DNA of 64,000 nucleotides from Epiperipatus broadwayi (Eukaryota; Onychophora; Udeonychophora; Euonychophora; Peripatidae): assembly GCA_028023455.1 (NCBI GenBank), contig JAQFVV010006271.1, positions 4,186,173 to 4,250,172 on the forward strand. Reading direction: 5' to 3'. The translations under genes and the position numbers were made by a program. The notes under the pieces were generated by a model. The model had not been told where the DNA came from. It searched no databases and saw only the letters and a program-made list of their open reading frames with translations. Below, piece by piece: positions 9,856-18,674 of the stretch (positions are counted from its first letter, which is position 1; every line of letters starts with the position of its first letter).

Positions 9856-9899
9856 CTTTCACTGACGATAGCAAATAGCTTGAAATCATGATCTGAAAG
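9856..9899 (+). ncRNA. Hammerhead ribozyme, inverted array copy 1
   Basis: Stem I CTTTCA (9856-9861) with TGAAAG (9894-9899); CTGACGA 9862-9868; stem II 9869-9881; GAAA 9882-9885; stem III ATCATGAT 9885-9892; C17 9893. Predicted cleavage after 9893. Confidence 0.85.
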
Positions 9900-10264
9900 T
9901 GGAATTATAGTTAGAGATAGTGAATACTAACTACTCTGACGTTTATGTAAACAAAACATACGCTTGATTGGCAGTCTTGGTAGGACGCCATCTGTGGACA
10001 TAAATACAAGCGTTAGCAAGTTTTTTAACTTGCATTTTTGTTTATCATAAATGTACCTTTGAGGTCTTTCTTGCAATGATATAGATTGCAGAGGCTTCTA
10101 CTATGTGGTGATGCTGAACTGAGATCAGACCCATGTAGCTATCTGGTTTGCTATGCTGAGTTTGAAGACATTACGTGTCTAAAAAATTCACGCTTGCAAG
10201 CTGAATAGAAATTGTTTCATAAACGCTCAGAGTTTGTATTCAGATCTAGTTTCTTTATTCCTGT

Positions 10265-10308
10265 CTTTCACTGACGATAGCAAATAGCTTGAAATCATGA
10301 TCTGAAAG
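10265..10308 (+). ncRNA. Hammerhead ribozyme, inverted array copy 2
   Basis: Identical to copy 1; cleavage after 10302 gives a monomer of exactly 409 nt (9894-10302). Confidence 0.85.
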
Positions 10309-10673
10309 TGGAATTATAGTTAGAGATAGTGAATACTAACTACTCTGACGTTTATGTAAACAAAACATTCGCTTGATTGGCAGTCTTGGTAGGACGCCAT
10401 CTGTGGACATAAATACAAGCGTTAGCAAGTTTTTTAACTTGCATTTTTGTTTATCATAAATGTACCTTTGAGGTCTTTCTTGCAATGATATAGATTGCAG
10501 AGGCTTCTACTATGTGGTGATGCTGAACTGAGATCAGACCCATGTAGCTATCTGGTTTGCTATGCTGAGTTTGAAGACATTACGTGTCTAAAAAATTCAC
10601 GCTTGCAAGCTGAATAGAAATTGTTTCATAAACGCTCAGAGTTTGTATTCAGATCTAGTTTCTTTATTCCTGT

Positions 10674-10717
10674 CTTTCACTGACGATAGCAAATAGCTTG
10701 AAATCATGATCTGAAAG
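10674..10717 (+). ncRNA. Hammerhead ribozyme, inverted array copy 3
   Basis: Identical to copy 1; cleavage after 10711; monomer 10303-10711. Confidence 0.85.
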
Positions 10718-11082
10718 TGGAATTATAGTTAGAGATAGTGAATACTAACTACTCTGACGTTTATGTAAACAAAACATACGCTTGATTGGCAGTCTTGGTA
10801 GGACGCCATCTGTGGACATAAATACAAGCGTTAGCAAGTTTTTTAACTTGCATTTTTGTTTATCATAAATGTACCTTTGAGGTCTTTCTTGCAATGATAT
10901 AGATTGCAGAGGCTTCTACTATGTGGTGATGCTGAACTGAGATCAGACCCATGTAGCTATCTGGTTTGCTATGCTGAGTTTGAAGACATTACGTGTCTAA
11001 AAAATTCACGCTTGCAAGCTGAATAGAAATTGTTTCATAAACGCTCAGAGTTTGTATTCAGATCTAGTTTCTTTATTCCTGT

Positions 11083-11126
11083 CTTTCACTGACGATAGCA
11101 AATAGCTTGAAATCATGATCTGAAAG
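11083..11126 (+). ncRNA. Hammerhead ribozyme, inverted array copy 4
   Basis: Identical to copy 1; cleavage after 11120; monomer 10712-11120. It is the last ribozyme before the (TA)n border. Confidence 0.85.
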
Positions 11127-11222
11127 TGGAATTATAGTTAGAGATAGTGAATACTAACTACTCTGACGTTTATGTAAACAAAACATACGCTTGATTGGCA
11201 GTCTTGGTAGGACGCCATCTGT

Positions 11223-11223
<1 letters not shown>

Positions 11224-11273
<50 letters not shown>

Positions 11274-11280
11274 GGTAGTT

Positions 11281-11316
<36 letters not shown>
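11224..11316. repeat. Two (TA)n tracts between ribozyme array and PLE-A
   Basis: (TA)n at 11224-11268 and 11283-11316. The 12 bases between them, AGGGTAGTTTGA, are inverted as TCAAAACTACCCT just right of the second tract, so that tract is the centre of a small palindrome. Confidence 0.9.
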
Positions 11317-11318
<2 letters not shown>

Positions 11319-11448
11319 AAACTACCCTAAATCCAAAATTAAACCAGACCAGCATAAAAATAATATTAAAACACAACCTAAGGTTTCACTGCTACAAGGA
11401 GACTTCTCATGTGTAAAGAACAACAAAAACTACACAATATATATAATA
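11317..11448 (-). repeat. PLE-A 3' terminal region (partial pLTR)
   Basis: Matches the leader of the same element (14270-14400 on -) and the regions after 14697 and 17579 on +. PLEs typically carry such a direct repeat at both ends (pseudo-LTR). It is cut at GGATTTAGGGTAGTTTTGA by (TA)n. Confidence 0.8.
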
Positions 11449-12876
11449 TTAAAAACTACCCACCAATCCATTCACTTCCCATCCACCCTTAATATTAAAA
11501 GAACTCTTAACTAAGTTAATTGCTTCAGAGTAATAACTTTTCAATAATAAAGACTCTTTAATTCTTCTTTTGATTTCATTTCTCTCAAAGAAGACAATCT
11601 TAGCTTCATCAAAATCAATAGTGTGGCCAGTATCTTTTTCATGGACATACAAAGCAGAACTAATATATCTATTTTTAACTCTACTTTTAAGAACCTTTAT
11701 TCTTTCATTTAAACTCAAACTACTCTGACCTATGTAAACCTTCTTACAAAATAAACAAGGAATAAAATATATTACACCAGGAATAGCATTTCTATCAAAA
11801 ATTTGTTTTGTATTATTTAATAAATTATTCAATGTAACACCACTTTTCCAAGCAATTTTCTTATTTCCAAACAATTTACTATTTCCATACACAATTTTAT
11901 AAGAAGATAATTTAAATGGCAAAGAAATAAAATCATAGTTTTCTTTAACCTTTACATCCTTACAAATATTATTATTAAATAAAATACTTTTAACAAATTT
12001 ATCAGAGTATCCAACACTCAAGTAATCTTTATAAAATTGATATTTCTGAAAAAAAGCTACCCAACTAGAATTATTTAATTTAATATTCCTATGACAATAA
12101 TTCCTTAAAGCAGCTATTTTATGAGATACAGACTGATAGCTATCAGGTTTAATTATAGATCTTAATTCTTTACTTTTAACTAAATGACTGCACAATAAAC
12201 AATTAGTTTTTACATTTCTAATCACCAAAACATCTAAAAATTTTAACTTACCAAAATCTAACCCCCCTCCTTCTAACACAAATTTTATAGAAGGATCAAA
12301 ACAATTAAACTCATTTTCAAATTTCTTCAATTTATCATTCTCAACTACATATAAACAATCATCAACATATCTGACAAATAATTTTACATATAAAGAATTA
12401 TTTTTAGTAATAATTTCCTCTTCCATAAAACTAATATAAACTGAACATACTAAAGGAGAAATAATATAACCTATTAGCCACATTTCCTTAATCTTATAAA
12501 AATTACCTTTATATGTGAAATACATAGAATCTTCCAATAACAAAAGCAAATCTTTAATTACCTTAATTTTATTTTTTGATAAAGAACTATTCTTAATCAA
12601 AACAAACAAAAGAACATCAATAATGCTTAACCTATTAACAGACTGATACATATTTTCAATATCTAAACTTCCAAATACCCAATTACTTTCTATTTTAAAA
12701 TTATTAATCTTATCAAAAGCCTCAAAAGAAGAATAAATTGTGTACTGACCAAAATCAACAAATTGTTTTAAAAATTTATTCAAGAATCTAGAAATACCCT
12801 CTACAACACTACCTGTAAAATCAAAAATAAATCTTAAAGGAAAACCATCCTTATGAGTTTTAATATTCACAAACAT
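11449..12876 (-). CDS. Penelope-like reverse transcriptase with GIY-YIG endonuclease (PLE-A, main open frame)
   Basis: This 475-residue open frame encodes the catalytic part of a PLE polyprotein: telomerase-related RT followed by an endonuclease, used for target-primed retrotransposition in the nucleus. KTHKDG.PLRF at residues 6-16 is the PKIHK region, LDIENMY at 71-77 is motif A, GYIISPL at 136-142 is motif B, RYVDD at 169-173 is motif C with both Asp kept, and LKFLDVLV at 211-218 follows. The linker runs to about 365. GIY-YIG covers about 366-460: GVIYFIPC..C, YIGQSS (381-386), R392, ALYVHEKDTGHTIDF (408-422), KES 440-442. The His of the R...H element is Leu396 here (VLK) but His in the + copy (VHK). 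The ATG at 12874-12876 is not the natural start. Translation should enter from the N-terminal frame upstream, but one base is missing near 12890 compared with the + copy, so this copy is probably not autonomous. Confidence 0.85.
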   Translation of the reverse strand: MFVNIKTHKDGFPLRFIFDFTGSVVEGISRFLNKFLKQFVDFGQYTIYSSFEAFDKINNFKIESNWVFGSLDIENMYQSVNRLSIIDVLLFVLIKNSSLSKNKIKVIKDLLLLLEDSMYFTYKGNFYKIKEMWLIGYIISPLVCSVYISFMEEEIITKNNSLYVKLFVRYVDDCLYVVENDKLKKFENEFNCFDPSIKFVLEGGGLDFGKLKFLDVLVIRNVKTNCLLCSHLVKSKELRSIIKPDSYQSVSHKIAALRNYCHRNIKLNNSSWVAFFQKYQFYKDYLSVGYSDKFVKSILFNNNICKDVKVKENYDFISLPFKLSSYKIVYGNSKLFGNKKIAWKSGVTLNNLLNNTKQIFDRNAIPGVIYFIPCLFCKKVYIGQSSLSLNERIKVLKSRVKNRYISSALYVHEKDTGHTIDFDEAKIVFFERNEIKRRIKESLLLKSYYSEAINLVKSSFNIKGGWEVNGLVGSF

Positions 12877-12916
12877 CTTAACTGAGTAAAATCATTAGGA
12901 TAGCATTTTAAATAAT

Positions 12917-13615
12917 CTACTTTATTAAAAATTTTAAATTAACCATTTTCTTCATAATATCTATCAATTTTCTTTTAATCAAATTACCTGGATCTTTATC
13001 TAACAACATATATTTACCATTATTTAATTCTCTATCCATTTTCTCTTTGAATTCATCTCCTTTCATAATAACAAACCCACCTACATTGTCTTCATGAGAA
13101 ATGATTACATCATTAGAAATTAACATATTCTTCAGATGTTTAATCTCAGCAGGATTAATAACAAATTTTTCTTTCCTTTTTAAACTTTTATTCAAAATCG
13201 ATTGAATACCAACTTTCTGCTCATCACTCAAATTACTAGATTCAATAGACGAAATTGTATCAAAAACTACATTTTTTGAATGAAATGGAACAAAATTAAG
13301 GCCTTTACCAAGATTATCTAATTCTCTATCATTTAACTTCAAATCAGAAAGATTAACAATTCTATCCTCAGAAACATTATTCTCATACCCTTTATCACTA
13401 CAATAAATTTTATTAACTTTCCCAAACCACCACTTTAATTTTCTTTCATATTTTTTACAATAGAAATTTGACTTATTCTGTCTAAATTGTCTCATAAAAA
13501 AATTCAAAGATGAATAATTAGAATCTTGCCTCCTTTCTAAATAATATCTATTCCTTTTATATAGATAAATAAATTTGTAAAACCTTAAAAAAGTATCTTT
13601 TAAAAAACTATTCAA
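12917..13615 (-). CDS. PLE-A N-terminal domain frame
   Basis: An open frame of about 232 residues that supplies the N-terminal part of the PLE protein. NLSDLKLNDRELDNLGKGLNFVP (residues 88-110 when counted from 13615) is the conserved 'LT..E..LLxKGLxF' block. DNVGGFVIMKGDEF at 176-189 matches the ADKGGxVVI region and KYMLLDKDPGN at 201-211 follows it. Codon 13615 is TTG, not ATG, and the frame is open a little further upstream, so this is an interior segment. It ends at TAG 12917-12919. The RT frame is reached only by a shift of -1; a T TTA AAA heptamer sits five codons before the stop in both copies of the element. Confidence 0.75.
   Translation of the reverse strand: MNSFLKDTFLRFYKFIYLYKRNRYYLERRQDSNYSSLNFFMRQFRQNKSNFYCKKYERKLKWWFGKVNKIYCSDKGYENNVSEDRIVNLSDLKLNDRELDNLGKGLNFVPFHSKNVVFDTISSIESSNLSDEQKVGIQSILNKSLKRKEKFVINPAEIKHLKNMLISNDVIISHEDNVGGFVIMKGDEFKEKMDRELNNGKYMLLDKDPGNLIKRKLIDIMKKMVNLKFLIK
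12932..12938 (-). other. Candidate -1 frameshift site T TTA AAA (PLE-A)
   Basis: The heptamer is in the correct phase (codons TTA AAA) of the N-terminal frame, 13 nt before its stop. Shifting by -1 opens the frame ...VDYLKCYPND that leads to the RT. The same heptamer and stop position occur in PLE-B at 16089-16095. In such AT-rich DNA the heptamer can occur by chance. Confidence 0.35.
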
Positions 13616-13843
13616 TATATATGTTTGTAACTTAAAATTTTAATTTTTATTTTCAAGCAACTTTTTATTTCTACTAAAATTAATAACACAGCACCTAGGG
13701 AAAACATTAAATTGCCTACATTTTTTAAGAAAATAAATCTACCATCGTAAAGACTCTATCCTATCACTCAATCCTGACAAATTATTAATCTTTCTAAAAT
13801 CATGAAATGGAAAATTTTTTAAATCTAAACTCCACAAACCCAT
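13616..13843 (-). pseudogene. PLE-A N-terminal start region, interrupted
   Basis: The likely original start is ATG 13841-13843 (MGLWSL), shared with ATG 15181 in PLE-B. The frame reads MGLWSLDLKNFPFHDF and on to SDRIESLRW. A TAG replaces the CAG codon found in the + copy. It continues FLKKCRQFNVFPRCCVINFSR, then a TAA near 13645, where the + copy has TGA. The second stop is at the same place in both copies. Confidence 0.6.
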
Positions 13844-13906
13844 ACTAAAAAACCCAATTACCAATACCCTTATAAATTAAAACCCAATAAAAACATATAC
13901 ACACTT

Positions 13907-14002
<96 letters not shown>

Positions 14003-14539
14003 CTAAATAAACAGAAATATACTGTTTCAACCCAAACTCAAACAACAAACATAATATACATAAATGACATTCAAAATTCAATAATTAACAAACAAAAAAT
14101 ATATCAATAATAAAATGTCAATAATAAATATCAATAATAAAATATATCAATAATAAAAGAAAAAATATATTTACACTACATCAGCAAAACTACTCTCAAA
14201 TGCAAAAAAAACTCATTAAAATGTAAACATTACAAGCATATAGCTAAACTAGTCAATATAAAATCAAAACTACCCCAAATCCAAAATCAAACCAGACCAG
14301 CATAAAAATAATATTAAAACACAACCTAAGGTTTCACTGCTACAAGCAGACTTGTCAAGTGTAAAGAACTACAAAAATTACAATATATATATATAATATT
14401 AAAAATTACCCACAAATCCATTCACTTCGCATCCACCCTTAATATTAAAAGAACTCTTAAATAAGTTAATTTCTTCAGAATAATAAATTTTCAATAATAA
14501 AGACTCTTTAATTCTTCTTTTGATTTCATTTCTCTCAAA
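13844..14539 (-). repeat. PLE-A 5' leader / pLTR with truncated ORF end
   Basis: From 14539 down: a copy of the last ~45 codons of the element's endonuclease frame, then the 3'-terminal repeat (14270-14400), then a leader up to the ATG. This upstream partial copy is the usual tandem layout of PLEs. A ~90-bp (TA)n tract has expanded at 13909-14001; the + copy has only about 14 bp at that place. Confidence 0.8.
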
Positions 14540-14557
14540 GAAGACAACCTTAGCTTT

Positions 14558-15180
14558 TTTGAGAGAAATGAAATCAAGAGAAGAATTAAAGAGTCTTTAT
14601 TATTGAAAATTTATTATTCTGAAGCAATTAACTTATTTAAGAGTTCTTTTAATAATAAAGGTCGATGGGAAGTGAATGGATTTGTGAGTAGTTTTTAATA
14701 TTATATATATTTTGAAGTTTTTGTAGTTCTTTACACTTGAGAATTCTGCTTATAGCAGTGAAACCTTAGGTTGTGTTTTAATATTATTTTTATGCTGGTC
14801 TGTTTTAATTTTGGATTTGGGGTAGTTTTGATTTTATATTGACTAGTTTAGCTTTATGGTTGTAATGTTTACATTTTAATGAGTTTTTTGCATTTAAGAG
14901 TAGTTTTGCTGATGTAGTGTAAATATTTTTTCTTTTATTATTGATATATTTTATTATTGATATTTTATTATTGATATTTATTATTGACATTTTATTATTG
15001 ATATATTTTTTGTTTGTTAATTATTGATTTTTGAATGTCATTTATGTATATTATGTTTGTTGTTTGAGTTTGGGTTGAAATAGTATATTTCTGTTTATTT
15101 AATTATATATATATATAGAAGTGTATGTATGTTTTATTGGGTTTTAATATATAAGGGTATTGGTAATTGGGTTTTTTAGT
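14558..15180 (+). repeat. PLE-B 5' leader / pLTR with truncated ORF end
   Basis: Mirror image of the PLE-A leader. It starts with GAGAGAAATGAAATCAAGAG (end of the endonuclease frame, to about 14697), then the terminal repeat (14698-14830) and the leader with a TTATTATTGATAT repeat. Only 18 nt (14540-14557) separate it from the PLE-A leader, so the two elements form one large inverted repeat. Confidence 0.8.
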
Positions 15181-17579
15181 ATGGGTTTGTGGAGTTTAGT
15201 TTTTAATAATTTTCCATTTAATGATTTTAGAAGGATTAATAATTTGTCTAGATTGAGTGATAGAATAGAGTCTTTAGGATGGCAGATTTATTTTCTTAAA
15301 AAAATGTAGGGAATTTAGTGTTTTTCCTAGGTGCTGTGTTATTAATTTTAGTAGAAATAAAAAGTTGCTTCAAAATAGAAATTGAATTTTTAAGTTACAA
15401 ACATATATATTGAATATTTTTTTAAAAGATACTTTTGTAAGGTTTTACAAATTTATTTATCTATATAAAAGGAATAGATATTATTTAGAAAGGAGGCAAG
15501 ATTTTAATTATTCAATTTTGAATTTTTTTATGAGACAATTTAGACAAAGAATAGGCCAAATTTCTATTGTAAAAAATATGAAAGAAAATTAAAGTGGTTG
15601 TTTGGGAAAGTTAATAAAATTTATTGTAGTGATAAAGGGTATGAGAATAATGTTTCTGAGGATAGCGTTGTTTATCTTTCTGATTTGAAGTTAAATGATA
15701 GAGAATTAGATATTCTTGGTAAAGGCCCTAATTTTGTTCCATTTCATTCAAAAAATATAGTTTTTGATACAATTTTGTCTATTGAATCTAGTAATTTGAG
15801 TGATGAGCAGAAAGTTGGTATTCAATCCATTTTGAATAAAAGTTTAAAAAGGAAAGAAAAATTTGTTATTAATCCTTCTGAGATTAAACATCTGAAGAAT
15901 AGGTTAATTGCTAATGATATAATCATTTCTTGTGACGACAAAGCTGGTAGGTTTGTTATTATGAAAGGAGATGAATTGAAAGAGAAAATGGATAGACAAT
16001 TAAATAATGGTAAATATATGTTGTTAGATAAAGATCCAGGTAATTTGATTAAAAAAAAATTAATAGATATTATGAAGAAAATGGTTAATTTAAAATTTTT
16101 AATAGAGTAGATTATTTAAAATGCTATCCTAATGATTTTACATCAGTTAAGATGTTTGTGAATATTAAAACTCATAAGGATGGTTTTCCTTTAAGATTTA
16201 TTTTTGATTTTACAGGTAGTGTTGTAGAGGGTATTTCTAGATTCTTGAATAAATTTTTAAAACAATTTATTGATTTTGGTCAGTACACAGTTTCTTCTTT
16301 TTTTGAGGCTTTTGATAAGTTTAATAAATTTAAAATGGAAAGAAATTGGGTATTTGGAAGTTTAGATATTGAAAATATGTATCAGTCTGTTATTAGGTTA
16401 AGCAGTATTGATGCTCTTTTGTCTGTATTGATTAAGAAAAGTTCTTTATCAAAAAAAAAAAATTAAGGTAATTAAAGATTTGCTTTTTTTATTGGAAGAT
16501 TCTATGTATTTTACTTATAAAGGTAATTTTTATAAGATTAAGGAAGGGTGGATAATAGGTTATATTATTTCTCCTTTAGTATGTTCAGTTTATATTAGTT
16601 TTATGGAAGAGGAAATTATTATTAAAAAAGAATTGTTTATATGTAAAATTATTTGTCAGATATGTTGATGATTGTTTATTTGTAGTTGAGAATGAGAAAT
16701 TGAAGGAATTTGTAAATGAGTTAAATTGTTTTGATCCTTCTATAAAATTTGTGTTAGAAGGAGGGGGGGGGAGATTTTGGTAAGTTAAAATTTTTAGATG
16801 TTTTGGTGATTAGAAACGTAAAAACTAATGGTTTATTGTGCAGTCATTTAGTTAAAAGTAAAGAATTAAGATCTATAATTAAACCTGATAGCTATCAGTC
16901 TGTATCTCATAAAATATCTGCTTTAAGGAATTATTGTCATAGGGATATTAAATTAAATAATTCTAGTGGGGTAGCTTTGTTTGAGAAATATCAATTTTAT
17001 AAAGATTACTTGAGTGTTGGATACTCTGATACATTTGTTAAAAGTATTTTATTTAATAGCAATATTTGTAAGGATGTAAAGGTTAAAGAAAAATATGATT
17101 TTATTTCTTTGCCATTTAATTTGTCTTCTTATAAAATTGTGTGTAGATATAGTAAATTGTTTGGAAATAATAAAATTGCTAGGAGAAGGGGTGTTACATT
17201 GAATAATTTATTAAATAATACAAAAGGAGTTTTTGATAGAAAGACTATTCCTAGTGTAGTATATTTTATTCCTTGTTTATTTTGTAAGAAGGTTTACATA
17301 GGTCAGAGTAGTTTGAGTTTAAATGAAAGAATAACGGTTCATAAAAGTAGAGTTAAAAAGATATATTAGTTCTGCTTTGTATGTCCATGAAAAAGATACT
17401 GGCCACACTATTGATTTGATGAAGCTAAGGTTGTCTTCTTTGAGAGAAATGGAATCAAAAGAAGAATTAAAGAGCCTTTATTATTGAAAATGTATTATTC
17501 TGAAGCAATTAACTTATTTAAGAGTTCTTTTAATATTAAGGGTGGATGGGAAGTGAATAGATATGTGGGTAGTTTTTAA
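15181..17579 (+). pseudogene. Penelope-like element, second copy (PLE-B), decayed
   Basis: Same family as PLE-A, from ATG 15181 (MGLWSLVFNNFPFNDF) to the TAA at 17577-17579. The whole PLE order is visible but broken many times: an extra A in the A-run near 15297; TGA near 15388; a 2-base change near 15555; the N-terminal frame then open 15598-16110 with NLSDL-like and D-KAGRFVIMKGDEL blocks; the shared stop at 16108-16110; RT from 16152 with KTHKDG and LDIENMY; a long A-run frameshift near 16450; another near 16650 just before RYVDDCLF; and a G-run indel near 16765. The endonuclease (VVYFIPC, YIGQSS, ERITVHKSRV) is open to 17369, then frameshifted. It cannot make a working enzyme. Comparing it with PLE-A shows which breaks are private and which are shared. 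Confidence 0.85.
16089..16095 (+). other. Candidate -1 frameshift site T TTA AAA (PLE-B)
   Basis: Same heptamer and phase as at 12932-12938. After a -1 shift the frame is open without a break through ATG 16152 into the RT, unlike in PLE-A. Confidence 0.35.
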
Positions 17580-17747
17580 TATTATATATTTGTGTAGTTT
17601 TTGTGGTTCTTTACACTTGAGAAGTCTGGTTGTAGCAGTGAAACCTTAGGTTGTGTTTTAATATTATTTTTATGCTGGTCTGGTTTAATTTTTGATTTGG
17701 GGTAGTTTTAATTTTTATATTGACTAGTTTAGCTTTATGCTTGTAAT

Positions 17748-17757
<10 letters not shown>
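17580..17757 (+). repeat. PLE-B 3' terminal region (partial pLTR)
   Basis: Direct repeat of 14698-14880. It is truncated in the sequence CTTGTAATGTTTA where a (TA)n tract begins, mirroring the end of PLE-A at (TA)n. Confidence 0.8.
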
Positions 17758-17785
<28 letters not shown>

Positions 17786-17789
17786 ATAT

Positions 17790-17885
<96 letters not shown>
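17750..17885. repeat. (TA)n right border of the PLE cluster
   Basis: Two tracts (17750-17782 and 17792-17885) separated by AAACATATACA. The PLE cluster ends here. Confidence 0.95.
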
Positions 17886-17887
<2 letters not shown>

Positions 17888-18271
17888 AACCCACCCCCAA
17901 CATCTCTTCTACCTTTCCTATCAACAAATATCTATGGCACCAATTCAATTGATCATAGAATAAACTACTAGTCTGATCTTGCTTTAAAATTATTAAGGAG
18001 ACACTTATAATATTGTCCTACCTTATCTTAGCTCAGTTGGGCTCTACAGAGATCTATAAGGTGTAACATGTATTCTAAATATGGGAGGAAACATTATTAT
18101 TAATAGGAACAAAACATGTATTAAGTTTTAAAATAAATGTGATTAGAATTTGTAAAATTCTACCATTTAAATTGACAAGCTATAGGTTATACCTTATCTT
18201 CACCCAACATCCACATGCATTGAACAATCACTACTGTGTGATGAAATTAAATAAATAAAATAATTGTAAGA

Positions 18272-18666
18272 CAAAAGTCCCCAACGTTTTTACACTTAAG
18301 AGCACATTCTATAATACCAGCCATGTGGCAGGCACCTTTTTTTTAACCAGATGGCAGGCACCATTTATTTATCCAATGTAAATTTATAGTTGGATTTTGT
18401 TAATATTACACATAATGTACAAGAAAAATATTTATTTCAAAAATAAAATTTTAACATATAATTAATGTTTATATTTTTATGCTGTAAAAGTATAGTATAT
18501 TCTACAATTTGATTGCAATATAATACAATAATTTATAAAAAAATTTAAAAAATAAATTTATTTGTATCAGATAAATAATTTTTAGCATGTTCCAGATAGT
18601 GGCAAGCACACGTAAAATTGTCTGTGGGCAGCATGGTTTCTGTGGACATAGGGTTGGGGACCCCTG
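18272..18666. mobile_element. Non-autonomous hAT-type DNA transposon
   Basis: A 395-bp non-coding element. The left end is CAAAAGTCCCCAAC; the reverse complement of the right end is CAGGGGTCCCCAAC, giving a 14-bp terminal inverted repeat with three mismatches. The CAGGGGTCCCCAAC end is a known hAT hallmark. It is flanked by an 8-bp target duplication with one mismatch, TTGTAAGA (18264-18271) and CTGTAAGA (18667-18674). There is no transposase. The mismatches suggest an old insertion. Confidence 0.8.
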
Positions 18667-18674
18667 CTGTAAGA

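Larger units (their letters stand above)
9458..11223 (+). repeat. Tandem array of 409-bp hammerhead units, inverted half
   Basis: The same unit in the opposite orientation. A partial unit (from CGATAGCAAATAGC) is followed by four units with an exact 409-bp period (TCTGTGGA at 9582, 9991, 10400, 10809, 11218). It pairs with the left half as a near-perfect inverted repeat: arms of about 1.77 kb around a spacer of about 60 nt (9398-9457). The partial ribozyme at the joint (TGACGA at 9454-9459) has A in place of C3 and lost the 5' side of stem I, so it should be inactive. The array ends inside GTGGA at the (TA)n tract at 11224. Confidence 0.9.
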
